A program made the translations under genes and the position numbers. Shown here piece by piece: positions 9,073-16,953 of a stretch of DNA of 31,968 nucleotides; within the stretch, counting starts at the first letter, position 1, and every line of letters begins with the position of its first letter. The stretch is from a virus, in IMG/VR virus record IMGVR_UViG_3300021440_000088, positions 1-31,968 of that record; one strand, 5' to 3'. The notes under the pieces were generated by a model, which ran no database searches, was not told the origin of the DNA, and saw only the letters and a program-made list of their open reading frames with translations.

Positions 9073-9073
9073 C

Positions 9074-10543
9074 ATGCCCATCCCCACCACTGACAGCTAC
9101 GCCGCCGCCAGCGGCACCTCGGTGTATGCCGGACGAGCTGCGCCAGCGACTCCGCCGGTGCTCACGGGCGCGATCTCCGTGACGGCCATCACCTCGTCGG
9201 GGTACACCTTCAGCTGGCCGACGGCAACCGGAGCGACGAGCTACCAGACGAGCATCGACGGTGGCGCCTCCTGGACTGCCACTACCAGCACCGCGCGCAT
9301 CGTCACCGGGCGAACTGCCGGCGTGACAGACCAGTTGCGCGTGCGTGCCACCAACAGCGACGGCACCAGCGCCACACTGTCCGCCAACGCCACGCCGCAA
9401 GCCTCTGGGCCCTTCGCCTCGGTGACCTTCGACGGCGAAGCAGGCAGCGGCGCCGCGCCGCAAACCACCGCCGGACAGATCGTCGAATTCGCGCTGCACG
9501 GTAGCGGCGGGAACCCGCTTTACCAGGGCCTGAACTACACCGGCGTGCTGAATACCGACGAGGCATACCTCGGCAAAACCGGCTTCCGCTGGAACCTGAT
9601 GACGGGCTACAACGAGCCGGCGTACCCCGGCGGCCCGACAACCCGCGCGGTCGTGGTGCAAGCTGAAGACAGCCTGACCGGCCTCTGGGGGACCGGTCGA
9701 ATCGAAACGTTGTGGCTGGGCTGGATTGGAGGCGCGCACCCCGGCCTGATGGACCTCTGCACCGAACGGTGGCTCGACGGCGTGTATGCCTGGATGGATG
9801 CCAACCAGCCGAACTTCTCGACGACGCGTCGCATCCTGACCGGGGCCAGCATGGGCGGATGGGGCGGCATGACCTACGGTGCGCGCCGCCCCAACAAATT
9901 CGCCGCGCTGTACCTGCGCATGCCACGGTGGCAGTACTGCGAGCCGGCCGGCAACATCCAGCTCTTGACCTGGGGCGGTGGCATCCCGGCCATTCCCATC
10001 GGCTCTGCGCCGACGCTGACCAGCACCAGCGGTGGCGGCAGTTCAGCTGATCACCTGAACCTCATCACCTACGTGCAGGACACCAGCAAGCGCTTGCCGT
10101 GGATCGGTTGGACCATCGGTCGGCAAGACGGCTATGCCCCGTTCGCCGACCACGTTGCCGCGGTGGCTGCCATGCGAGCGGCCAAGCGCGGCTTCTGCTT
10201 CGCCTGGAACAACGGCATCCACGGCTCCGACCCGAGCATCAACGACATCTATGCCAGCTACCCGAAGGGCTTGTTCGAGTTGGGCCGGGGCTACCCGCTG
10301 TTCACCGACCACAGCCTCGATGCGGATCCGGCCGTCGATCTGGTGGGCGGCATCAACATCGGCCTGTCGTTCCGCAACGTGGTCGAGTCTTCGACGGGCT
10401 GGTCATGCCAGGTCACCAACATCAACGCGGCCTGCACCGTCAAGGTAGAGCCGATCAGCCAAGTGTTCACGACGCCCGTGGCAAAGCAGACCGTCTCCAT
10501 CCCATCCGCCGGCACCTGGGTGTCGGTCTCGTTCAGCGCCTAA
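9074..10543 (+). CDS. Fn3-alpha/beta-hydrolase virion-associated esterase-like protein
   Basis: A 489-residue two-part protein. Residues about 24-112 form a fibronectin type III-like domain (PPVLTGAISVTAI, YTFSWP, DQLRVRATNSDGTS). Residues about 120-420 resemble an alpha/beta-hydrolase: nucleophile elbow GASMGG with Ser259, an acidic residue in GRQDG (Asp352) and a His in GIHGSD (His383), in the canonical Ser-Asp-His order and spacing. A further beta domain closes the protein. No signal peptide is seen. Within a virion cassette it could de-acylate host surface polysaccharide or lipid during adsorption (inference). Substrate cannot be told from sequence. Confidence 0.72.
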   Translation: MPIPTTDSYAAASGTSVYAGRAAPATPPVLTGAISVTAITSSGYTFSWPTATGATSYQTSIDGGASWTATTSTARIVTGRTAGVTDQLRVRATNSDGTSATLSANATPQASGPFASVTFDGEAGSGAAPQTTAGQIVEFALHGSGGNPLYQGLNYTGVLNTDEAYLGKTGFRWNLMTGYNEPAYPGGPTTRAVVVQAEDSLTGLWGTGRIETLWLGWIGGAHPGLMDLCTERWLDGVYAWMDANQPNFSTTRRILTGASMGGWGGMTYGARRPNKFAALYLRMPRWQYCEPAGNIQLLTWGGGIPAIPIGSAPTLTSTSGGGSSADHLNLITYVQDTSKRLPWIGWTIGRQDGYAPFADHVAAVAAMRAAKRGFCFAWNNGIHGSDPSINDIYASYPKGLFELGRGYPLFTDHSLDADPAVDLVGGINIGLSFRNVVESSTGWSCQVTNINAACTVKVEPISQVFTTPVAKQTVSIPSAGTWVSVSFSA

Positions 10544-10555
10544 CAAGACACAAGC

Positions 10556-11989
10556 ATGGCCGTTCCATCACTCACCGGTTCGATCACGATCACGGGCCTG
10601 TCTTCCACGGGCTTCACGATGTCATGGCCGGCGGCGACCATCTCCAGTGGTTCGGTTCGCTACGACCTGTCGTTCAACGACGGCTTCAGCTATCCCGTCA
10701 CGAACCTGAATGCAACGACGTTCGTCTTTCCCAGCGGCACGCCGGGCGCCACCTACAACCTGATCGTCAAAGCCAAGGACTCATCGACGGGCGAATTCGC
10801 GGATCCTGGGTCGATGCTGCGGCTGTCGCAGACCCTGCCTGCCGCCGACACCACCCCGCCCACCCTGAGCAGCCCGACCGGCACCAGCACGGGCGCGACC
10901 ACCGCAACCGGCACCGTCAGCACCAATGAGGCGAACGGCACGCTGTACCGCCTGGTCTCGACCAACGCGACCGAGACCGCAGCGACGGTGAAAGCGGCCG
11001 CGCTGACGACAACGGTGACGGCGACTGGCACGCAATCGGTGAGCTTCAGCGGGCTGACCCCGAGCACCACCTACTACGCTCACTACGTCCACACCGATGC
11101 GGCGGGCAACGACTCCACGCGAGTGAGCAGCGCCAGCTTCACGACCAGCTCCAGCGCCGACACCACGCCACCGGTTCTGACCGGCGCCATCGCGGTCACC
11201 AACCTTGGCGGCAACAGCTTCACCGCCACGGTTCCGGTCGCCACCGATGCTGGTGGCGGCATCACCTACGACTACAGCACCGACGGGGGCACCACCTGGA
11301 GCGTGACAGGCTGGCCCACGCCGACCTACAACTTCACGGGCTTCGCGACAGGCGCCCTCGTGCAGCTGCGCGTGCGCGCCAAGGATGCGGCCGGCAACTA
11401 CAGCACGCCGGTGCTGTCGTCGGCAGTCCAACTGTCGACCAGCCCGGACGCGCCTGCCACCATCACGACGCATCCGCAGTCGGCCAGTGTTGCGCCCGGC
11501 GCCACGGTCACGCTGACCTACGGCGCCTCCGGCTCGCCGGTGCCAACGCGAACCCTGCAGCGCAGCACCAACGGTGGGGTGACCTGGACCACGGTGAGCG
11601 GTGCCGGCACCACGAGCTACACGACACCGGCGCTGGCCAGCGGTGACAGCGGCACTCGATACCGCCTGGTGGCGACGAACGAAATCGCCAGCACCCTCTA
11701 CACCGCCACATCAAACGAAGCAGTCATCACCGTGTCGGCTGGCACGGGCACGGCAACGGTCAACAACGTCAAGAATGGCAGTGGCACGCTGCTGACGACG
11801 ACGCTGCCAAACGTTGTCGTGCTGCGGCGCAGCGACCGGGCCGTGCTTCTCGCGCTGACCAACCAGGCGGTGACAGCGGGCGTGCTGACGCTGAACAACG
11901 CGGCGCTGCCGCCTGGTGCGGCATGCGTCGTGGTGGCCTTCAGCGACGACGGCACCTCCACCGGCGCGTGGCCTGCCACTGTGGTGTGA
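10556..11989 (+). CDS. Multi-domain Fn3/Ig-like virion protein
   Basis: A 477-residue Thr/Ser/Ala/Gly-rich protein made of about four Ig/Fn3-type beta sandwiches. These start near PSLTGSITITGL, DTTPPTLSSPTG, DTTPPVLTGAIAVT and APATITTHPQSASVAPG, followed by a small C-terminal beta domain (TVNNVKNGSGTLL). Strand signatures such as TYYAHYVHTDAAGN and VQLRVRAKDAAGNYS are typical. Such repeats decorate tailed-phage virions and are thought to bind cell-surface carbohydrate. The PPVLTGAI module is related to the Fn3 domain of the preceding gene, suggesting local domain duplication. No enzyme motif. Confidence 0.75.
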   Translation: MAVPSLTGSITITGLSSTGFTMSWPAATISSGSVRYDLSFNDGFSYPVTNLNATTFVFPSGTPGATYNLIVKAKDSSTGEFADPGSMLRLSQTLPAADTTPPTLSSPTGTSTGATTATGTVSTNEANGTLYRLVSTNATETAATVKAAALTTTVTATGTQSVSFSGLTPSTTYYAHYVHTDAAGNDSTRVSSASFTTSSSADTTPPVLTGAIAVTNLGGNSFTATVPVATDAGGGITYDYSTDGGTTWSVTGWPTPTYNFTGFATGALVQLRVRAKDAAGNYSTPVLSSAVQLSTSPDAPATITTHPQSASVAPGATVTLTYGASGSPVPTRTLQRSTNGGVTWTTVSGAGTTSYTTPALASGDSGTRYRLVATNEIASTLYTATSNEAVITVSAGTGTATVNNVKNGSGTLLTTTLPNVVVLRRSDRAVLLALTNQAVTAGVLTLNNAALPPGAACVVVAFSDDGTSTGAWPATVV

Positions 11990-11997
11990 CCTGACAC

Positions 11998-12774
11998 ATG
12001 AGCATGCTCTACGGCCCGCTGCCGGGCATCTCCAACCACTACGGCTCGCCGGGCTTGGGCATGCTCGGGTCGGTGATCCGTGGCACGACAGGCCCCGGCG
12101 CCGGGCCGAACGGCGCTGGCTACCTCTACAACGACTGGGAGCCCGGAGACGACGCCAAGGAATTTCGCGGGCTGATCGTCACGCCCCCGACCTCGGGAAC
12201 CTTCACGGCATACGAAGACGGCAGCTTCAGCTTCGTCGGCGCGCCGGATGGGGCATACAGCTTCACGTATCGCCTCTACGTCGATGGCAGCGATCTGGGC
12301 CTGACGACGGCGACCATCACCATCGGCGCCGGCAACCCTGTGCTGGCGGTCGCCATCGCGGGCGTGGCCGCGTTTACCGTCGCCGCCACGGGCAGCGTCG
12401 CTGCATCGAGCACCGCCGTCGGCTCCGTCCTCATCGAAGACCTGCAGTCGATCCTGGCCACGCTCAGCACAGGTGGGGCGTGGTACGGCGTGTGCACCGC
12501 CTCGCCTGTGCCAACGGAATACATCGTCTGGCTGCGCGTCGCCAGCTCGCCGAACGTCAGCCTGCTCGGGCAAAGCACCCTCCAAAACACCCGCGTCCAG
12601 ATCGACATCTACGCGTCCACCGTGGCTCGCGCGACGGCCATCGAACAGACCCTTGAAACGGCCATGGCCTACAGCGGCATCACCAACGTGCCGCTGAGCA
12701 GCCAGGACGGGTACGAGCCCGACACCCGGCTCTTCCGCGTGATCAAGGACTACAGCCTCTGGGCGAAGAACTGA
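11998..12774 (+). CDS. Ig-like domain fused to tail-terminator (DUF3168-like) protein
   Basis: A 258-residue protein. Residues 1-115 include an Ig-like module (FRGLIVTPPTSGTFTAYEDGSFSF, YSFTYRLYVDGSDLG). Residues about 140-258 match the general pattern of DUF3168 tail-completion proteins: a first helix (EDLQSILATL), EYIVWLRVASSP, TRVQIDIYASTVARATAIEQTLETAM, and a final RLFRVIKDYSLW strand. DUF3168 proteins are normally free-standing and about 120 residues, so the N-terminal domain is an addition. It probably caps the tail tube at the head end. The stop overlaps the next gene (TGATG). The tail-terminator call is by fold pattern. Confidence 0.68.
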   Translation: MSMLYGPLPGISNHYGSPGLGMLGSVIRGTTGPGAGPNGAGYLYNDWEPGDDAKEFRGLIVTPPTSGTFTAYEDGSFSFVGAPDGAYSFTYRLYVDGSDLGLTTATITIGAGNPVLAVAIAGVAAFTVAATGSVAASSTAVGSVLIEDLQSILATLSTGGAWYGVCTASPVPTEYIVWLRVASSPNVSLLGQSTLQNTRVQIDIYASTVARATAIEQTLETAMAYSGITNVPLSSQDGYEPDTRLFRVIKDYSLWAKN

Positions 12775-13271
12775 TGGCCGACAACGACTGGGGCAGCACC
12801 CGCATCGACGGGCTGCGCGAGCTGAACGAGGCGCTGAAGCAGCTGCCGGCCAACGTGGCGAAGAACGTGCTGCGCGGCGCCACGAATGCCGGCGCCGCGG
12901 TGATCCGCGCCGAAGCGAAGCAGCGCGCCCCGGTCTACACCGGCTCGCTGATCTCGACCGACCACCCGCCGCCGGGCACGCTCAAGAAGTCGATCGTGCA
13001 GCGCCAGGTGCGCGAGCTGTCGAGCCAGGTGCAGCAAACCATCCACATCGGCGTGCGCAGCGGCAAGGCGCTGAAGGACAAGGCCGGCCGCAGCCTGGAC
13101 GCCTACTACTGGCGCTTCGTCGAGTTCGGTACCAGCAAGATGGCCGCCCGCCCCTTCCTGCGCCCCGCCTTCGAGGCCAAGAAGCTGGCCGCCATCGAGG
13201 CGATCAAGAAATACATGGCCGAGCGCATCCCGCGCGAGGTCGAGAAGCTTCCCAAGGGCCCGCGCAAGTAG
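12774..13271 (+). CDS. HK97 gp10-like neck/tail-completion protein
   Basis: A 165-residue protein of the HK97-gp10 family: IDGLRELNEALKQLPANVAKNVLRGATNAGAAVIRAEAKQRAPVYTG is the characteristic N-terminal helix followed by the AP..TG turn, and YWRFVEFGTSKMAARPFLRPAFE is the conserved C-terminal block. It takes part in head-tail joining. It overlaps the preceding gene by one base. In many phages the gp10 gene precedes the DUF3168 gene; here the order is reversed. Confidence 0.9.
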   Translation: MADNDWGSTRIDGLRELNEALKQLPANVAKNVLRGATNAGAAVIRAEAKQRAPVYTGSLISTDHPPPGTLKKSIVQRQVRELSSQVQQTIHIGVRSGKALKDKAGRSLDAYYWRFVEFGTSKMAARPFLRPAFEAKKLAAIEAIKKYMAERIPREVEKLPKGPRK

Positions 13272-13296
13272 CGCAGGCCAACCCTTTCCGCAACCC

Positions 13297-13327
13297 GGCC
13301 CGCCACGTGCGGGCCTTCTTCTTTCTG
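13297..13327 (+). terminator. Rho-independent terminator before the tail tube gene
   Basis: GGCCCGC (13297-13303) pairs with GCGGGCC (13309-13315) across a 5-base loop, followed by the T-rich tract TTCTTCTTTCT. It sits in the 66-base gap between the gp10-like gene and the tail tube gene and contains no gene. It may separate connector and tail transcription units or tune tail-tube expression. Confidence 0.65.
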
Positions 13328-13337
13328 GAGCATCACC

Positions 13338-13994
13338 ATGCCCTCTTCCGCAATCTCGGCCCAGGGCGCAGTCCTGAGCATCGGCACCGGCTCTGGTGGT
13401 GCCAAGACCATCACCGGCGTGCAGGTCGGGTTTCCGACCATCTTCACGTGCTCGGCCCACGGCTTCGCCAACGGCGACAACCTGAACTTCAACAGCGGCT
13501 TCACCGGCGCCAACGCCAGCGCGCTGAACGGCCAGACCAACCTGGTGGTGACCAACAAGACCACCAACACCTTCGCCATCGACATCGACACCACCGGCCT
13601 GACCATCACCGCCGGCACCGCCACCGCCACGCCGACCACGTGGACGACGGTCAACAACGTCAAGAGCTACACCGGCTTCGACGGCGCGGCCAGCGAGCTG
13701 GACAAGTCCAACCTGTCAAGCACCGCCAAGGAATACCTGCTGGGCCTGGTCGACCCCGGCCAGTTCAGCATCGAGGTCGACACCGACCTGAACGACGCCG
13801 GACAGGCCGCCCTGCGCGCCAAGCAGCAGAGCGGCGCCATCAGCAGCTTCAGGCTGGTGCTGCCCGGCGCGGTCTCCAACCTGACCTACACCTTCACCGG
13901 CTACGTCAAGAAGTTCACGCAGACCGGCGGCGTCGACCAGATCGTCAAGAGCAGCATCGACATCCGCATCAGCGGCACCGTCACGCTGGCCTGA
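13338..13994 (+). CDS. Major tail tube protein with inserted FCCH-like domain
   Basis: A 218-residue tail tube protein with GGAG upstream. The N-terminus (ISAQGAVLSIGTG) and C-terminal half (DPGQFSIEVDTDLNDAGQAALRA, LTYTFTGYVKKFTQ, DISGTV-like ending) match the tube-protein beta-sandwich family. Between them, about residues 25-95, lies a segment with the pattern FTCSAHGFANGDNLNF...NTFAIDIDTTG, which resembles the small FCCH-type beta module seen in many phage structural proteins. The module would project from the tube surface (inference). Confidence 0.85.
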   Translation: MPSSAISAQGAVLSIGTGSGGAKTITGVQVGFPTIFTCSAHGFANGDNLNFNSGFTGANASALNGQTNLVVTNKTTNTFAIDIDTTGLTITAGTATATPTTWTTVNNVKSYTGFDGAASELDKSNLSSTAKEYLLGLVDPGQFSIEVDTDLNDAGQAALRAKQQSGAISSFRLVLPGAVSNLTYTFTGYVKKFTQTGGVDQIVKSSIDIRISGTVTLA

Positions 13995-13997
13995 CCG

Positions 13998-14402
13998 ATG
14001 AGCCGCACCCTGACCCGGGCCGACATCGAATCGGCCAACGACATCCGCACCGAAAGCGTCGACGTGCCCGAGTGGGGCGGCGCGGTGGCGGTGCGCCAGC
14101 TCACCGGTGCCGAGCGCGACGCCTTCGAGGCCGGCCTCGTGCGCACCACGCCCGACGGCAAACGCGAGGCCGACCTGACCAGCATGACCGCCAAGCTGGT
14201 GGCCGCCTGCCTGGTCGACGGCGTGACCGGCGACCGGCTGTTCTGCGACGCCGACGTCGAGCGCCTGGCCAACAAGAGCGCCACCGCGCTGCGCCGGGTG
14301 TTCGAGGCGGCGCAGCGGCTCAACGGCATGGGCGCCAAGGCTGTGGAGGACGTGGAAAAAAACTCCGCGACCGGCCAGAGCGGCAGTTCTACCTGCGCCT
14401 GA
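13998..14402 (+). CDS. Tail assembly chaperone (lambda gpG analogue)
   Basis: A 134-residue protein beginning MSRTLTRADIESANDIRTESVDVPEWGGAVAVRQLTGAERDAFE, the typical start of tail assembly chaperones in GC-rich siphoviruses. It binds the tape measure protein during tail assembly. Near its 3' end the codons GAA AAA AAC create a slippery A AAA AAC site (14357-14363), giving a longer -1 frameshift product. Without frameshifting translation ends at 14402. It is located between tube and tape measure genes as in lambda. Confidence 0.88.
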   Translation: MSRTLTRADIESANDIRTESVDVPEWGGAVAVRQLTGAERDAFEAGLVRTTPDGKREADLTSMTAKLVAACLVDGVTGDRLFCDADVERLANKSATALRRVFEAAQRLNGMGAKAVEDVEKNSATGQSGSSTCA

Positions 14403-14716
14403 GCCTGGTGCTGGGCGTGCCGGTGGGTCGGATGCTGCGCGAGATGACGGCGCTGGAAGTGGCGGAGTACATGGCGCTGGAGCGCATCGACGGCCCGATC
14501 GGTGAAGCCCGCGCCGACTTGCGCGCGGGCATCGTCGCCAGCGCCGTCGCCAACCACGGCATGAGCCCGCCGAAGACGCCGGCCCGGCCGCTGGACTTCA
14601 TGCCGTTCCAGCGCCGGGTGACCACCATCAAGCTGGCCAACGCGGTCGAGCACGGCAAGCTTCTGGCGCGCTCGCTGTTCGGCGGCTTGCTGGGCAACAA
14701 CAAGGACAAGCCATGA
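13998..14716 (+). CDS. Tail assembly chaperone -1 frameshift product (gpGT analogue)
   Basis: A programmed -1 slip at A AAA AAC joins codons 1-122 of the chaperone to the overlapping frame that runs from 14363 to 14716, giving about 239 residues. The downstream frame reads LRDRPERQFYLRLSLVLG..MLREMTALEVAEYMALERIDGPIGEARAD, a conserved T-domain sequence with no good start of its own. Its stop overlaps the tape measure ATG (ATGA). In lambda the GT form bridges the tape measure and tail tube proteins. The conservation of the architecture strongly supports the frameshift. Confidence 0.85.
14357..14363 (+). promoter_or_regulatory. Programmed -1 ribosomal frameshift site A AAA AAC
   Basis: In the frame of the tail chaperone the heptamer reads xxA AAA AAC, a canonical strong -1 slippery sequence. 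Slippage enters the open frame that ends at 14716. The downstream CGCGACCGGCCAG stretch is GC-rich and could form a stimulatory structure, but no clear stem was assigned. Confidence 0.85.
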
Positions 14717-16953
14717 GCGGAGCACTCGGCTCGCTGGTCGTCGAGGTCGCGGCCAACGTCGCGCGGTTCCAGAGCGACATGGGCAAGATCGCCCAGATCG
14801 CCGAGAACCGCGCCCGGCAGATCGACAACGCGATGAACATCGTGTCCAACTCGCTCAAGGCCCTGGGCGCCGCGGCGGTGGTGGGGCTGACCTTCGAGAA
14901 GATGCGCAGCCAGGTGCAGGGCGCCATCGACTCGGCCGCCGGCCTGAAGGACCTGGCCGAACGCACCGGCGGCACGGTCGAGAAGCTGTCGGGCCTGGCC
15001 GGCGTGGCCAGGCTGACCGGCACATCCACCGATGAACTGGCCGGAGGCATCCAGAAGCTGGCGAAGGCCATGAACGAGGCTGAGAACGGCGGCAAGACGC
15101 AAACCGCCGCATTCCAGGCGATCGGCATCAGCACCAAAGAACTGCGCGGCCTGCGGCCCGACGAGGTCTTCGAGAAGATCGCCCGCAAGCAAATCGAATA
15201 CGCGGACGGCGCCGGCAAGGTGGCCGTGATGCAGGCGCTGCTGGGCAAGAGCGGCGCCAACCTCATCCCGGTGATGAACGACCTGGCTGAAGCGGGCGAC
15301 CTGCAAGTGAAGGTGACGGCCGAACAGGCCGAGATGGCCGACCACTACCAGAAGACGCTGACCAAGTTGGAGGCTGCGCAGGGAGCGGCATACAAGCGGG
15401 TGGCGATGGAATTGCTGCCGACCATGACGGCGTTTGCCGAAACGATGCTCGACAGCGCCAAGCAGAGCAATGTGCTTGTGGCCGGCGTCAACGCATTGGC
15501 ACAAGACAACGGTCTGCGCACCTGGGCAGAAAACACGGCGCTGGCCATCGGCACCACCTATGAGGCGTTGATGGCGCTGGTGAAAACGGCGCGTGCGGTC
15601 GGTGGAAGCTTTCAGGCGGTGGCCGCCGACATTGCGCTGCCATTCCAAGTGGCTGCGGCGGCAGCCAGCTCGGGCAGCCTGTCGGAGCGATTGACCAACA
15701 TCGGCAAGGCGGTGGTCGAGCGCAACAAGATCGTTCAGGATGCCAACGCGCGATACGAGGAGCTGTGGAGCGGCGACAAGACGGCCTTTACACGCGGGCT
15801 GCGCGAGCGCTTTGCCATGCAGCGTGCGGCCGAGATGGCGGCGGCAAACGGCCGCTTCCCCGGCATGCCTGGAGCCGACCCTCGCAAAGCGGTTGGCTAC
15901 AACCCAAACGCCGGCACCGACTCGAAATCGCCGGGCGACCGCTTCGTCGAGCAACTGCAGCGCCAGGTGATGCAGCTGGAGCGCGGCCGCGGCGAGATGC
16001 TGCGGCTCGAAGCGGCACAGAAAGGCGTCAGCAAGGAAGCCGCTCCGTACATCCTGCAGCTGGAAGAGATCGAGCGCCGACAGGCCAACATCCGCCGCGT
16101 GGTCGAGCAGACCGCCCGCGACGAGGAACAGCGCGCCAAGGTGACCGGCTTCGTCGACGCCGGCAACGACATGGCCAAGTCGCTGATCCAGCAAACCGAG
16201 GCGATCGGCATGACGGCGCGTGAGCAACGCCGGCTGACCGAGATGCGCAAGATCGACGAAGCGGTGCAGCGCGCCGCCGTGGGCGCCACGATCGAGACCC
16301 GGCAGAAACTGGAGCACATCGCCGAGGTGATGCGCAACAACGTCGCCCGCGCACTCGACGACCTCGACACGAAAGAGCGCGCCTGGTCGACCGGCGCTGG
16401 CAAGGCGTTTGCCGACTACGCCGACACCGCGGGCGATGCCGCGAAGACCGCCGAGAACCTGGTGAGCGGCGCGCTGCAGCGCACCGAGGATGCGCTGGTG
16501 AACTTCGCCAAGACCGGCAAGCTGAGCTTCCGCGACCTGTTCGCCTTCATGGCCGAGGAATACATCCGCCAGCAGGCGCGCATGGCCATCGCCGGCATGA
16601 CCTCCGGCGGCCTCGGCGGGCTGCTCAGCGGCATCGCGGGCGTCTTCAACCTGGGCATGGGCGCAGGCTTCAGCTACAACGACCTGGGCAACCCTGCGCA
16701 CCTGGCCAACGGCCTGTCCTACGTGCCATATGACGGCTTCCCGGCCGTGCTGCACGAGGGCGAGCGCGTGATGACCCGGGCCGAGAACGCAGGGCAGGCC
16801 GGCGCCGCAACGACCATCGACATGAGCGGCGCGGTCTACAACATCGGGCAGGGCGTCAGCCGCTCCGAGGTAGTGACCGGCGTGCGCCAGGCCAACGCCG
16901 AGACCGAAGCGCGCATCCTGCGCCGCCTGCGCCAGCAGGGGGTGGCGGCATGA
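14713..16953 (+). CDS. Tape measure protein
   Basis: A 746-residue, mostly alpha-helical protein whose length sets tail length. The N-terminus (LGSLVVEVAANVARFQSDMGKIAQIAENRARQID) is the usual tape-measure start. A central Ala-rich hydrophobic region and helical Arg/Glu-rich segments follow. The C-terminal FRDLFAFMAEEYIRQQARMAIA is typical of the lambda-type TMP tail. A Gly-rich segment with LLSGIAGVFNLGMG may insert into membranes during ejection. It overlaps the chaperone frameshift product by ATGA and the next gene by ATGA. Confidence 0.93.
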   Translation: MSGALGSLVVEVAANVARFQSDMGKIAQIAENRARQIDNAMNIVSNSLKALGAAAVVGLTFEKMRSQVQGAIDSAAGLKDLAERTGGTVEKLSGLAGVARLTGTSTDELAGGIQKLAKAMNEAENGGKTQTAAFQAIGISTKELRGLRPDEVFEKIARKQIEYADGAGKVAVMQALLGKSGANLIPVMNDLAEAGDLQVKVTAEQAEMADHYQKTLTKLEAAQGAAYKRVAMELLPTMTAFAETMLDSAKQSNVLVAGVNALAQDNGLRTWAENTALAIGTTYEALMALVKTARAVGGSFQAVAADIALPFQVAAAAASSGSLSERLTNIGKAVVERNKIVQDANARYEELWSGDKTAFTRGLRERFAMQRAAEMAAANGRFPGMPGADPRKAVGYNPNAGTDSKSPGDRFVEQLQRQVMQLERGRGEMLRLEAAQKGVSKEAAPYILQLEEIERRQANIRRVVEQTARDEEQRAKVTGFVDAGNDMAKSLIQQTEAIGMTAREQRRLTEMRKIDEAVQRAAVGATIETRQKLEHIAEVMRNNVARALDDLDTKERAWSTGAGKAFADYADTAGDAAKTAENLVSGALQRTEDALVNFAKTGKLSFRDLFAFMAEEYIRQQARMAIAGMTSGGLGGLLSGIAGVFNLGMGAGFSYNDLGNPAHLANGLSYVPYDGFPAVLHEGERVMTRAENAGQAGAATTIDMSGAVYNIGQGVSRSEVVTGVRQANAETEARILRRLRQQGVAA

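Noticed and set aside
9074-12774. A DGR variable repeat in the Fn3/Ig proteins
   Set aside because: No stretch resembling the GC-rich TR 3' end or the AWNQ...EARARAVR pattern occurs in these genes or in the J-like gene.
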